From JAAXHF01 sp963665955 (GTDB lineage Bacteria; Desulfobacterota; Binatia; Bin18): a stretch of 64,000 bases of DNA. The notes below the pieces were generated by a model, which was not told the DNA's origin, searched no databases, and saw only the letters and a list, made by a program, of their open reading frames with translations. Below, piece after piece: positions 43,750 to 52,491 of this stretch (positions are counted from its first letter, which is position 1; every line of letters starts with the position of its first letter). The stretch is from NCBI GenBank assembly GCA_965231765.1, contig OZ246887.1, positions 1,674,001-1,738,000 on the forward strand. Reading direction: 5' to 3'. The translations under genes and the position numbers were made by a program.

Positions 43750-44637
43750 ATGACGTATCAACAACTCAGTCTTGATCAAGTCACCACAGCCGCCACCGGC
43801 TTCAAAGGCCCGGAAGGCGTTAGCGTTGATCGTGAAGGCAACGTCTACGGGGGCGGGGCAGACGGCGGTATTCGTAAACTTGCACCGGATGGCACAGTCA
43901 CCGAATTGGCCAACACGGGTGGTCGTCCGGCAGGCATGGCCTTAGACCGTAACGGCAACCTGTTTGTGTGTGACCCCGGCAAAGCGGCCGTCCTCAAGGT
44001 CACCCCAGACGGCCAAGTGAGTGTGTTTGCCGATCAGGTTGGCAACCTCAAACTGACCTTGCCCAATTTTCCAGTCTTCGACGCCGAAGGCAATTTATAC
44101 GTCTCGAACTCCAGCGATATTGGATTTGCTGATTTTAAAAAGCTGATGGCTGAGCTGGAGAATCCAGCTCCTAAAGGCAGCCTCGTCCGCCTGCGCCCGG
44201 ATGGACGTGGCGAGGTAGTTGCCACGGGGATCTATTTTGCCAATGGTACAGCTATCGACCCCAAAGAAGAGGCAGTCTACGTGTTACAGTCCAGCCAACA
44301 TAACTGCGCACGTGTCGCCATGTACAAAGATGGTACCCACGGCAAACCGGAAGAGTATGGCGACAATCTGGGCGGGCTGCCCGACGGTATGGCCTTTGAC
44401 ACTGAGGGTTATATGATTACCACTCTCCCAATGGTCAATCGGCTCGTCGTCGTCGACCCCAATGGGAAAGTGTCAACGCTCATTGACGATCCGGATGGTA
44501 TAAAAACCAAGGGACCAACCAACTGTGCCTTTGGCGGGCCAAACTTTGACGACTTGTATATTGCCCACCTTGAAGCGGATCATGTGGCAAAAGTCCATCT
44601 CGGGCGCAAAGGCCATCCGCTGTACGATCGCCGCTAA
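43750..44637 (+). CDS. SMP-30/gluconolactonase-like protein, copy 1
   Basis: 295 residues, AAGGAG before ATG. Beta-propeller of the SMP-30/LRE family: FKGPEGVSVDREGNVYGGG..., FDAEGNLYVSNSSDIG..., TGIYFANGTAIDPKEEAVYVLQSS, LPDGMAFDTEGYMIT, TNCAFGGPNFDDLYIAHL. Members are metal-dependent lactonases; the conserved Glu (PEGVSVD), Asn (SNSS, FANGT) and Asp (PDGMAFD) probably bind the metal. A paralogue lies at 48250-49155 with the same block order. Substrate unknown. Confidence 0.9.
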   Translation: MTYQQLSLDQVTTAATGFKGPEGVSVDREGNVYGGGADGGIRKLAPDGTVTELANTGGRPAGMALDRNGNLFVCDPGKAAVLKVTPDGQVSVFADQVGNLKLTLPNFPVFDAEGNLYVSNSSDIGFADFKKLMAELENPAPKGSLVRLRPDGRGEVVATGIYFANGTAIDPKEEAVYVLQSSQHNCARVAMYKDGTHGKPEEYGDNLGGLPDGMAFDTEGYMITTLPMVNRLVVVDPNGKVSTLIDDPDGIKTKGPTNCAFGGPNFDDLYIAHLEADHVAKVHLGRKGHPLYDRR

Positions 44638-44655
44638 GATAGAGCCGCACTGACT

Positions 44656-44694
44656 TTTCCCTTGTCCCCATGCTCTGCGTGGGGACAAGGGAAA
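44656..44694. terminator. Perfect 15-bp hairpin between convergent genes
   Basis: TTTCCCTTGTCCCCA (44656-44670), 9-base loop, TGGGGACAAGGGAAA (44680-44694). It sits between the converging SMP-30 and EthD-like genes and could stop transcription from both sides. The ends are T- and A-rich only over 3-4 bases, so it is not a textbook intrinsic terminator. Confidence 0.5.
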
Positions 44695-44725
44695 CCAGGA
44701 GAAGAGTCTACTCAACGCCGCTCTT

Positions 44726-44752
44726 CGTAGGATGCGCAGGGCGGACCCTACG
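44726..44752. repeat. Short palindromic repeat
   Basis: CGTAGG ... CCTACG arms flank ATGCGCAGGGCGGAC. The 'CGTAGGRTGCGCA' type is a dispersed element in many proteobacterial genomes. It follows the 15-bp hairpin in the same gap. Confidence 0.4.
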
Positions 44753-44791
44753 GGGTACGGAAAGGGACTTTTCCAACCATCTCCCCCTCAT

Positions 44792-45433
44792 TTATTCGGG
44801 AAAAAGCCGACTCCCAGCTCTGACCTTCACATCCTGTAGATACGGCGCCATCTTGAGCGTCCAATCTGAGTTGCGAGCTGTATTCCACTCTGCGCTGGTC
44901 AGAATGGCTGCGTCTTCCATCTCATATACGGCCAAATACTTTGGCTCGCTCTTCACTGCCACATAACGCCTGGCACAATGCACGCCTGGCACGCCGACTA
45001 AAGCTGGCACATGATCTACGTTATACCATTCGTTAAATTCCTCCTCTTTGTCAGCTGGGATATTTAGCTGCACGGAGTAGACAACCGCCCCGCCTTTTTC
45101 CGGTAAGGTCCCGTAATCAAAAATCTGTCGATACAGCCCGGACTCCATGTTCCGGAAATACGACACCATTCTTCGTGACCAGGGAGTGCGATCTTTGTCC
45201 TGGAGATCACGAAACTGCAGACTTTTTAGTACATTGGTGTCAGACAGGGTATAGAGGGTCACGTATTTGGGTTTGCCCACAACAGCCTGGTCTCGTCTGG
45301 CACTCACAAAGCCTGGCAAGCTGAGCAATTGCGGGATGTGCTCCGTTTGGTACCAAGCATTGAATTCTTCCTCGACTGTTTGATCAACGTCAGTCCACAC
45401 CGCCAATAAACCAGGTCCACTCTGTTCTGCCAT
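44792..45433 (-). CDS. Tandem EthD-like/dimeric alpha-beta barrel protein
   Basis: 213 residues, GAGGAG before ATG. Two homologous halves: LAVWTDVDQTVEEEFNAWYQTEHIPQLLSLPGFVSARRDQ (about 9-48) and VQLNIPADKEEEFNEWYNVDHVPALVGVPGVHCARRYVA (about 118-156). Each has the E-FN-WY--EHVP motif of EthD-like/ABM proteins. Such proteins act as small-molecule-binding accessory factors or oxygenases in degradation pathways. It lies at the head of the region containing the broken MFS gene, on the same strand. Confidence 0.8.
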   Translation of the reverse strand: MAEQSGPGLLAVWTDVDQTVEEEFNAWYQTEHIPQLLSLPGFVSARRDQAVVGKPKYVTLYTLSDTNVLKSLQFRDLQDKDRTPWSRRMVSYFRNMESGLYRQIFDYGTLPEKGGAVVYSVQLNIPADKEEEFNEWYNVDHVPALVGVPGVHCARRYVAVKSEPKYLAVYEMEDAAILTSAEWNTARNSDWTLKMAPYLQDVKVRAGSRLFPE

Positions 45434-45478
45434 CGTCTTACTCCTCTTTCACAGACCCTTGCATCAACACCCTTGATC

Positions 45479-46701
45479 TCAGTCCACGACTTCCTGCGGC
45501 GTTTCCTCATCCAGCCCAGAGATCTGTATAGGATCAGTCGTCACAAAAAACAAAAAAATCACACTACAGAAAACACCCAGTACCGCCACCAAGTAAAAGG
45601 GCAGTGTCCAGCTGCCCGTACTGGCCACAATCGCTCCGGCGGTCATGGGTCCAAAGATGCCAGCCAGATTACCACTCGTATTCATGACGCCAGAAATCGC
45701 CCCAACCAATCGAGGATTCAGCTCCAGCGGCATCGCCCAGTAGCCTGAGACTGCCAGCGACAGGAGGAAGGGCAAGGACATCCCAATTGCAAGTCCCGGG
45801 AAACGTGCCCGAGCAAAACGTACATCAAAACCTCTCTTGAGTAGAGAGTCCGAAATCACCCCGCCTGACACAATACCCAGGAAGCTTGCCCCCATCGGCA
45901 GCATACCGACCAGGCCCATTTGCATGAGGGAAAAGCCGCGTGCGTTGACCAGGTAGGACGGAAACCACAAGATAAAAATCCACACAATAAAACCAAAAAA
46001 CATATAGCTCAGACACAGCGAAATAACCGATGGCGCCTTGAGAATCGTCCACAGCGGAACCGAAATTTTTTCAGTCTGCGGAGCAAGTTGGCTCTCTATC
46101 TCGTCGAGTTCTTGTGCGCCTATAGACGGGTGCTCGCGAGGGGTATCGGTCGAGTACCACAGCCACAGCGTCACCCACACCCCCCAAGCGCCGCATTAAA
46201 ATAAAAGACGCTTTCCCACGAATAGTTTTCAATGATCCATGCTGTTGTGGGATAGGCAATCATTTGCCCCAGTGAGGCTCCAGAGATGCTCAGCGTTTGG
46301 GCCCGGCCATATTCTTGGCGCGGAATCCAGCGTGAGTTGAGTGAGGCTAATGAAGGAAAACTCACCGATTCAAACCCGCCCACCAGGAAGCGCAACAGCA
46401 GCAGGAGCAAAAAAGCATTCTGTCCGAGCGGCGTAAGCGCGGTGAAGAGTGAGAAGCCAATACACGAGAAGCCCAACATCTTGCGGGCGCTCCAGCGGTC
46501 GGCAATCACCCCGCCGGGATATTGTAACAGGGTGTAGCCGACCAGAAAGGCGGAGAAAATCATCCCAAACTGGGCCTCGTCCCAGCCGGTCTGTTGCATG
46601 ATATCTGGAGCAGCCACGGAGATGTTCACCCGATCAATGTAATTGACCATGGTGCCCAGGATCAGGATACCGACAATATTGTACCGAACAGGCCAGGCCA
46701 C
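45479..46701 (-). pseudogene. MFS transporter split by a frameshift
   Basis: The N-terminal part (GTG start 46701, AAGGAG upstream; MFS ACS family INYVDRVNI..., GGVIADRWSARKML) ends FYFNAALGGCG-stop at 46171. The C-terminal part restarts at 46180 with WVTLWLWYSTDTPREHP and runs to 45479. The overlap is a G6 tract on the coding strand (46180-46185). One extra G would give AALGGVWVTLWLWYSTD, matching the intact paralogue at 9888-11177 (ILGFVWIVAWLWYSTD). It is therefore a single-base deletion, sequencing error or slippage site. Ancestral length about 414 residues. Confidence 0.85.
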
Positions 46702-46761
46702 GCAGTCTCTCCTTCCAGACACGTCGCTCAGTGCCTGCCCCGATGATCCCCTAAAGATCGC

Positions 46762-47403
46762 CTAGAGATCCTTTGCCGCTTGCTCAATCATGCTATCCAG
46801 CTGTTCGGCTCCGGCCTTGTCCATCTTCGTCCGCTCAGCCAGAATTTTGCCCCATGAATCTCCCTCATAGGTCCGAAAACGCTCTGCATTCCACAGCTCA
46901 GCGCGTTTAAACGATTTGGGACAGTGGAAGTAACACTCTTCAACGTCAACCTTGATTGCCATCTGGGCCGGACGGCCACGCGCGCTGAGTTTCTCCATGA
47001 GAGGCGGATCATCGACAATGCTGGCCCGGCCATTGATGCGCATGGTCCATTCTTCGCCTGGGATGAAGAAGAGCAGGCCCACGTGCGGATTGGACAGAAT
47101 ATTGCCGATGCTCTGAAACATCTTATTGCCGGCGCGATCGGGCAGATACACGGTATGTTTGTCAGCGACGTGGATAAAACCCGGCGGGTCACCTTTGGGG
47201 GATGCATCGCACCGGCCTTCGGCATCGGCGGTAGAAACAATGACAAACGGACACTGAGCTAAAAAGCGCTCGGCTGCTACATCAATATACGGCAGCCGGT
47301 GATCGGCCGCGAGTTCATGCGGATCACCAAAACGCTCTTTGAGTTCTTCAGCCGTGCTCGGAGCAGTTATGGGAGTCGTGGGAACGGTTGCCTGTATCGA
47401 CAT
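46762..47403 (-). CDS. PPOX/FMN-binding split-barrel family protein
   Basis: 213 residues from the ATG at 47403 behind AAGGAG. Pyridoxamine-phosphate-oxidase-like fold: FLAQCPFVIVSTADAEGRCDASPKGDPPGFIHVADKHTVYLPDRAGNKMFQSIGNILSNPHVGLLFFIPG. The C-terminal ECYFHCPKSFKRAELWNAERF is like MSMEG-type FMN/F420-binding members. These are oxidoreductases of unknown substrate. Located beside the broken MFS gene. Confidence 0.8.
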   Translation of the reverse strand: MSIQATVPTTPITAPSTAEELKERFGDPHELAADHRLPYIDVAAERFLAQCPFVIVSTADAEGRCDASPKGDPPGFIHVADKHTVYLPDRAGNKMFQSIGNILSNPHVGLLFFIPGEEWTMRINGRASIVDDPPLMEKLSARGRPAQMAIKVDVEECYFHCPKSFKRAELWNAERFRTYEGDSWGKILAERTKMDKAGAEQLDSMIEQAAKDL

Positions 47404-47654
47404 CGTGGTCTCCTTCCATGGGAAATATCCCAAATATTTTTTGGGCAGTCTCCTCGCCACAAGTCATTCCCCCCTGGGCAAGAAACTCCTTGCCCCGTCC
47501 TACTCTATCCATCAATCATTCGTCAAGAGAAAATCTCCGAACAAACGCCTGGCCAACTCTTGACACAGCCCGGTCAGGTGTTCCATGCTACCGGCAGCAA
47601 TGGATGGCAAGGCAACAATTTCAATTTCAATCAATTCTCATAAGGAGGGCTAGT

Positions 47655-48137
47655 ATGGCTACTACACGGGAAGAAATGAGCACCAGTGTCGCGCGCTTTG
47701 AGGATCTGAAGCCGATCGATTACGCCAGTTTCATCAAAGACTATACGCCGAGTGGCACCCAGGGCTATTCATTGATCGGTAAGGCGGGCAATACCGTGCC
47801 GCCCATCGCCGGGAACCATGGTTTCTACATGGGCATTAATAAGGTCGAAGCGGGCAAAGGGACTCCACTCCATAGCCATCCAAAACCAGAGGTGTTTGTT
47901 GTCCTGTCTGGCCAGTGGACATTTTTCTGGGGCGAAAACGGCGAGAATGAAGCCAACCTAGGTCCGTGGGATACGATTTCCTTTCCGGCCCGGACCAGCG
48001 AAGGCTTCCGCAATATTGGGGACGAAGAGGGTCACTTGCTCGTCGTGTTAAGTGGCTCTGAGGTCGGACAGGTGACGTTCACCAAAAGTAATCAGAGCAA
48101 CCAGAGCAACGCTGAAGCGCAAACCGCTAGCGCCTAA
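47655..48137 (+). CDS. Cupin-domain protein
   Basis: 160 residues from the ATG at 47655 behind AAGGAGG. Cupin motif 1: GKGTPLHSHPKPEVFVVLSGQWTFFWG (metal ligands His, His, Glu); motif 2: LGPWDTISFPARTSEGFRNIGDEEG, with the usual His replaced by Ser/Glu positions, so metal binding may be altered. Function could be dioxygenase, isomerase or sensor. The C-terminal ~15 residues are Ser/Gln-rich. Followed by a C-rich repeat and a terminator-like hairpin. Confidence 0.82.
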   Translation: MATTREEMSTSVARFEDLKPIDYASFIKDYTPSGTQGYSLIGKAGNTVPPIAGNHGFYMGINKVEAGKGTPLHSHPKPEVFVVLSGQWTFFWGENGENEANLGPWDTISFPARTSEGFRNIGDEEGHLLVVLSGSEVGQVTFTKSNQSNQSNAEAQTASA

Positions 48138-48143
48138 AGTCTG

Positions 48144-48179
48144 ATCCCCCCCTTTGAAAAAGGGGGGGTTGGGGGGGAT
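48144..48179. repeat. C7/G7 repeat (ATCCCCCCC ... GGGGGGGAT)
   Basis: ATCCCCCCC, TTTGAAAAA, GGGGGGG, TT, GGGGGGGAT. The arms can pair, and two G7 tracts separated by TT could form a G-quadruplex. This element is seen dispersed in many environmental genomes; here it lies 6 bp after the cupin stop. Confidence 0.55.
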
Positions 48180-48194
48180 TTTGTCCTCTTCCGG

Positions 48195-48217
48195 AGGAGT
48201 ACTACGGTACTCCTTTT
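48195..48217 (+). terminator. Probable intrinsic terminator
   Basis: AGGAGTAC (48195-48202), loop TACG, GTACTCCT (48207-48214) then TTTCTT. An 8-bp stem with a U-rich tail between the cupin gene and the second SMP-30 gene. It may end the cupin transcript, or act as an attenuator for the next genes. Confidence 0.6.
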
Positions 48218-48249
48218 CTTCGATATATCTTACAAAAGGAGAAACATAC

Positions 48250-49155
48250 GTGGCAACATTTCCTGTCGATCAAGTCCAGATTTTTGGCCAGGGTGTCCTG
48301 CAAGCTGAAGGCGTTGTTATCGATAAAGATGGCAATGTCTACGGCGGCGGCCGTAATGGTATTGTCTACAAGGTCACTCCGGATGGAACCGTAGGTGAGA
48401 TGGCCACGTTGCCAGAGGGCTCCATTCCCAACGGGATCACCTTGGACGCCCAAGACAATGTTGTGTACTGCGACTTGGGCAAACAAGCGATGATGCGGGT
48501 GTCACAGAGCGGCGAGGTCTCTCTGATTGCGGATCAGGTCGGCGATGTCAAACTCACTTTGCCAAATTTTGCCAGCTATGATGCTGAGGGCAACCTGTAC
48601 GTCTCCAACTCGAGTACCGCAACACTCGATACCGCCCTGGCAGAGATGGCCAAGCCGGCACCAAACGGCGCGTTGGTCCGCATCCGGCCAAACGGCAAGG
48701 GTGACATTGTGACAAAGGGTATCTATCTTGCCAATGGCACTGCCATCGATCCAAACGAAGATGCGGTGTACGTGCTTGAGAGTACGCGCAATGATTGTCT
48801 CCGCATCCAAATCAACAAAGACGGTAGCTTTGGCAAACCTGAGATCTATTCCAAAGACTTTCCTGCTTTGCCAGACGGCATGGCCTTTGATACCGATCGC
48901 AACCTGTATGTGACCCTCCCGGCTCGGATTGAAAACGGGGGAATGGCGCCTGCCCACCAGATCATCAAAATTGATACAAACGGCAACTGGACCATGCTGG
49001 TTGACGATCCGCAGGCTCAAAAGCTGAATTTTCCCACCAACTGTGCTTTCGGTGGTCCAGGCTTGCAGACGCTGTATTTCGCCAACTTGGAAGGCGACCA
49101 TTTCAGCTGCATGCAGACATCAGCCCACGGGCATCCGCTCTACCATCAACGTTAA
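48250..49155 (+). CDS. SMP-30/gluconolactonase-like protein, copy 2
   Basis: 301 residues from a GTG with AAGGAG upstream; the protein starts VATFPVDQVQIFGQGVLQAEG. Paralogue of the gene at 43750: same blocks, e.g. LTLPNFASYDAEGNLYVSNSST, GIYLANGTAIDPNEDAVYVLES, LPDGMAFDTDRNLYVTLP, NFPTNCAFGG. Presumed metal-dependent lactonase. It is 21 bp upstream of the quinone oxidoreductase gene, so the two probably share a transcript. Confidence 0.9.
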   Translation: MATFPVDQVQIFGQGVLQAEGVVIDKDGNVYGGGRNGIVYKVTPDGTVGEMATLPEGSIPNGITLDAQDNVVYCDLGKQAMMRVSQSGEVSLIADQVGDVKLTLPNFASYDAEGNLYVSNSSTATLDTALAEMAKPAPNGALVRIRPNGKGDIVTKGIYLANGTAIDPNEDAVYVLESTRNDCLRIQINKDGSFGKPEIYSKDFPALPDGMAFDTDRNLYVTLPARIENGGMAPAHQIIKIDTNGNWTMLVDDPQAQKLNFPTNCAFGGPGLQTLYFANLEGDHFSCMQTSAHGHPLYHQR

Positions 49156-49175
49156 GAAAAAGGAGTGCCTTACTC

Positions 49176-50141
49176 ATGAAAGCCATGCGTGCCCACCAAG
49201 CCGGTGGGCCAGAACAACTCCGCTATGAAGATGCCCCAGATCCGGAACTAGGAGAGGGGCAAGTCCTCATTCGAGTCGGAGCGGCGGGGATTAATCCGGC
49301 CGACTTAGTCCGTCTGTCCGGCGAACTTGCGCCGTTGAAACTGCCATATATCACTGGCACAGATGTATCTGGTGAGGTTGAAGCGGTCAGTCCAGGCGTG
49401 ACGACTGTCAAAGTTGGTGACCGGGTGTTCGGTCGTGCCATTGGTGCAGCCTATGCCGAAAAGACCTGTCTGATGGCCTCCGAGGCAATTCCCTTGCCGG
49501 ACAATCTGTCTTTTGAAGAAGGGGCGGCCATTCCGATCCCGTTTTATACCGCCTATTTTGCTTTTTACCATAAAGCCATGCTGAAGGCGGGAGAGACGGT
49601 CTTGATCTCTGCCGGTGGTGGTGGTGTCGGGGCGGCAGCCATTCAGCTGGCCAAAGCTGCTGGCGCACGGGTTATTACTACGGTCGGGTCGCAGGAAAAG
49701 GCTAATCGAGCACGTCAATTGGGTGCCGATGTCGCAATCAATTATAAACAGCAAGATTTTGCGGCAGAAGTGCGCACCCTGACTGATGGCAAGGGAGTCG
49801 ATCTCATTATTGAGAACGTGGCCTCGGACAATCTGGCAGCCGACTGCTCTTGCATTGCTACATCTGGCAGGATTGTCTTGATTGGTACCGGCACTGGCAA
49901 GGCCCCCAATGCTACTTTCGGCGTTCTGCCCGCGCTGCTCAAAGACATCACGTTCTATGGCATGAGCTTGCTGAGCGCCGATGCGGTCATCCCAGATATG
50001 GCTGCGGCTATGAGCCCAGACTTCGCTGCCGGTAAGCTCAAACCGATTGTGAGCAAGTCATATCCGTTACAAGAGGCTGCTCAAGCCTTACATGACTTGC
50101 TGGCAGGCAAAGTTTTCAGCAAACTCGTGCTTGTTCCTTAA
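49176..50141 (+). CDS. NADPH:quinone oxidoreductase, zinc-independent MDR
   Basis: 321 residues, AAAAAGGAG before ATG. MDR fold without structural zinc Cys: MKAMRAHQAGGPEQLRYEDAPDPELGEGQVLIRVGAAGINPADLVRLSGE, cofactor-binding loop SAGGGGVGAAAIQLAKAAGARVITTVGS, NYKQQDF, DLIIENVAS. Probable quinone or enone reductase. Sits between the lactonase-like and GlcG/HbpS genes. Confidence 0.9.
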   Translation: MKAMRAHQAGGPEQLRYEDAPDPELGEGQVLIRVGAAGINPADLVRLSGELAPLKLPYITGTDVSGEVEAVSPGVTTVKVGDRVFGRAIGAAYAEKTCLMASEAIPLPDNLSFEEGAAIPIPFYTAYFAFYHKAMLKAGETVLISAGGGGVGAAAIQLAKAAGARVITTVGSQEKANRARQLGADVAINYKQQDFAAEVRTLTDGKGVDLIIENVASDNLAADCSCIATSGRIVLIGTGTGKAPNATFGVLPALLKDITFYGMSLLSADAVIPDMAAAMSPDFAAGKLKPIVSKSYPLQEAAQALHDLLAGKVFSKLVLVP

Positions 50142-50179
50142 TCCCATTCAGTTCAATTCAAAAAAGGAGAAGACCTATC

Positions 50180-50590
50180 ATGGCACTGACATTAGCCCTA
50201 GCCGAACAGTTTATCGCCGCTGGCAAACAGAAAGCCCACGAAAAAGGCTGGCAGATGAGTTTTGTGGTTGTTGACACCGCTGGTAATCCAGTTGCCTCAG
50301 CCCGGATGGATGGCGCACGCTGGATGACCGCCAGCATTGCCCAGAGCAAAGCGTTTACCGCATCAACATTCAAGCGCAGCTCAAAAGACGTGGCCGACCT
50401 GGCCCAGGCCAGACCGCAATTAATTGACAGTGTGATAGACATTGTTGGTCGGCCATTACTGCTGGCTGGCGGCGGCTTACCGTTGATCGTCGGTGGCGAG
50501 TTGATGGGTGGCGTTGGCGCAAGTGGTGGCACCGAAGATGAAGATATCGAGTGTGCCCAAGCCGGATTAGCCGCAATCGGAGCGGAGTAG
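50180..50590 (+). CDS. GlcG/HbpS (DUF336) family protein
   Basis: 136 residues, AAAAGGAG before ATG. Pattern: ALAEQFIAAGKQKAHEKGWQMSFVVVDTAGNPVASARMDGARWMTASIAQSKAFTASTFKR, then a Gly-rich loop LLAGGGLPLIVGGELMGGVGASGGT. Family proteins bind heme, cobalamin or other ligands, and are often located next to glycolate or lactone catabolism genes. Fits the neighbours. Confidence 0.85.
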   Translation: MALTLALAEQFIAAGKQKAHEKGWQMSFVVVDTAGNPVASARMDGARWMTASIAQSKAFTASTFKRSSKDVADLAQARPQLIDSVIDIVGRPLLLAGGGLPLIVGGELMGGVGASGGTEDEDIECAQAGLAAIGAE

Positions 50591-50645
50591 AAAAAGTGGT
50601 GAAGGAGGGGCGGGGCCGGGCCCACCCATACACTGAAACACAAGC

Positions 50646-51710
50646 ATGCCACCACTCAACATTCTTCTCATTGGCACTTTTGGTGATGATGTCCTCGAAC
50701 AGATCGCAGCCGTCGATCCATCCATCCATGTTGTTGACGCGCGTGGCAAGTTCGAGGTTGAATACGCTACGACATGGCCAGCCGAAAGTGTGCAGCGCTA
50801 TGTATCACAGACTGTCATAAAAAATAATCCTTCCACCCGAGCCGAACGAGATGCGTTGCTGGCCGCTGCCGATATCATCTGCCTGCGTTTTCCTTTTCCG
50901 CTTGACCTCTTGTCTCGCGCCCCGCGCCTCAAATGGTTGCATCAAACCCCGGCCGGGGCCTCGAACCTCCTGCGCGGAGATATCTGGGGCAGCCCGATTA
51001 CGGTCACCACCTCACGCGGACTGAATAATGTCCTGCCTATTGCCGAATACGTCTTAGCTGCGATTTTCCTGTTTGCCAAAGCCCTGCCCCACGCCTTCCA
51101 TGACCAAACTCGTCGCGAGTTCGATCGTCGCCAATACCGCTCCGTCCTGATTCAAGACAAAACGGTTGGCATTATTGGTCTAGGCGGCATCGGCAACGAA
51201 GTTGCCCGCTTGGCCAAAGCCGTTGGCATGCGAGTCATGGCAACCCGTCGTTCCGCGACAACCGTTCAATACGATACGCAAGGGGTGGATGAACTCCTTC
51301 CCCCGACAGAGTTGCCACGACTTTTAGAACACAGCGACTTTGTTGTTCTGAGTACGCAGTGGACACCTCAAACTGAACACATTATCGGTGCGGCTGAGCT
51401 GCGCCAAATGAAAGCGAGCGCGTATCTTGTCAATGTCGCTCGTGGCGAGCTGATTGATCAGCCAGCGTTAGTCAGCGCCTTACGGAGTGGCGAAATCGCA
51501 GGGGCTGCGCTTGATGTGTACGTTGATGAATTTGTCGGCCCTCCACCGGAAGAGCTATGGCAACTGCCCAACGTCGTGATCACTCCGCATACCTCAGTGA
51601 GTACAGATGTCCAGCAGGCACGTGGGATCGATCTCTTTTGTGAAAACCTACAGCGGTATTTAAAAGACGAGCCGCTGCTCAATGTCCTGGATTGGGAACG
51701 GGGGTATTGA
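50646..51710 (+). CDS. D-2-hydroxyacid dehydrogenase family protein
   Basis: 354 residues. NAD-binding GIIGLGGIGNEVARLAKAVGMRVMATRRS, catalytic Arg in NVARGELID, and the His in VITPHTS; the N-terminal domain has hydrophobic strands (LNILLIGTFGDDVLEQI). The start MPPLNILL has no close ribosome site. The same C-terminal end (DEPLLNVLDWERGY) recurs in decayed form at 52801-52887. Possibly completes a lactone-to-2-hydroxyacid-to-2-ketoacid route with the lactonases. Confidence 0.88.
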   Translation: MPPLNILLIGTFGDDVLEQIAAVDPSIHVVDARGKFEVEYATTWPAESVQRYVSQTVIKNNPSTRAERDALLAAADIICLRFPFPLDLLSRAPRLKWLHQTPAGASNLLRGDIWGSPITVTTSRGLNNVLPIAEYVLAAIFLFAKALPHAFHDQTRREFDRRQYRSVLIQDKTVGIIGLGGIGNEVARLAKAVGMRVMATRRSATTVQYDTQGVDELLPPTELPRLLEHSDFVVLSTQWTPQTEHIIGAAELRQMKASAYLVNVARGELIDQPALVSALRSGEIAGAALDVYVDEFVGPPPEELWQLPNVVITPHTSVSTDVQQARGIDLFCENLQRYLKDEPLLNVLDWERGY

Positions 51711-51751
51711 GGCTTAACAATCATGACAAAATTGTATGAGGAGTTCCCAAA

Positions 51752-51952
51752 ATGAGTACAAGCATTGAAGAGCGTGTCACAATTCTCGAAAAAGAACTGA
51801 CAAATCTGAAACATCTTATCAAAGAGGATGCCCCCAGCGAGAAGAATTGGCGGAAGACATTTGGCATGTCTGCTAACGATCCAGGATTCGATGAAATGAT
51901 TCAGCTCGGGAAGGAAATTCGGGAACAAATCCCAAGCGCGGATGATTCCTGA
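51752..51952 (+). CDS. Putative antitoxin of a PIN toxin
   Basis: 66 residues, GAGGAG before ATG. A short coiled-coil N-terminal part (SIEERVTILEKELTNLKHLIKED) is followed by an acidic C-terminal tail. It overlaps the following PIN-domain gene by 11 bases, standard for VapBC-type pairs. The stretch just upstream has a short IR (ACAAT...ATTGT around 51720) that may be its own operator. Confidence 0.65.
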   Translation: MSTSIEERVTILEKELTNLKHLIKEDAPSEKNWRKTFGMSANDPGFDEMIQLGKEIREQIPSADDS

Positions 51953-52370
51953 AATGTTGGTTTTGGATACCGATCATCTTGTTGAGTTCGATCGTGGATC
52001 GGCTGTAGGAGCAGCCCTCCAACACAAAATCGACAACGCAGGAGAGGAGGTTGCAACCACAATCATCTCGGTAGAAGAACAGTTTCGTGGTTGGCTAGCC
52101 CAGATCCATAGGCAACAAGATCCGCATCAACAAATTGTCGCGTACCAACGTTTGCAAAGACGGATCGAATTTTTTGCTGCGTGGTATGTCTTACCGTGGG
52201 ACACAGATAGTGCGAGCACCTTCCAAGGACTCCGCAAGAACCGGATTCGTATTGGCACAATGGATTTAAAAATTGCCAGTATTGTCTTAGCCCATAACGC
52301 AACGCTCCTTTCTCGGAATCTCCGAGACTTCCAGCAGGTTCCCGGCCTACGAGTAGAGGACTGGTTATAA
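51942..52370 (+). CDS. PIN-domain toxin (VapC-like)
   Basis: 142 residues (or 138 from the second ATG at 51954, MLVLDTDHLVEF). N-terminal DTDHLVEFDRG has the first catalytic Asp; IISVEEQFRGWL has the Glu; RIGTMDLKIASIVLAHNATLLSRNLRDFQQVPGLRVEDW carries the final Asp pair of the PIN active site. Predicted ribonuclease toxin. Confidence 0.82.
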   Translation: MIPEMLVLDTDHLVEFDRGSAVGAALQHKIDNAGEEVATTIISVEEQFRGWLAQIHRQQDPHQQIVAYQRLQRRIEFFAAWYVLPWDTDSASTFQGLRKNRIRIGTMDLKIASIVLAHNATLLSRNLRDFQQVPGLRVEDWL

Positions 52371-52491
52371 AGACTGAGGAGACTGACCTTTAAATCTCTC
52401 AAGGTCATATATGCTGAGACGCTTACAAAAAGTGTTTTATATGCACTATTGATTGACGCCCCCTCCTCCACCGTAGATCACAGTAGGCCGT

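Noticed and set aside
44656..44694. Canonical intrinsic terminator
   Set aside because: No T-run follows on either strand beyond 3 to 4 bases. Kept only as a hairpin with terminator-like position.
46171..46180. Programmed -1 frameshift in the MFS gene
   Set aside because: Only one of the two codons at the G6 tract could re-pair after slipping, and no downstream pseudoknot was seen. A simple base deletion or read error is more likely.
48502..49101. 199-codon minus-strand frame inside the second SMP-30 gene
   Set aside because: Shadow of the propeller gene; similar shadows appear in other long genes.
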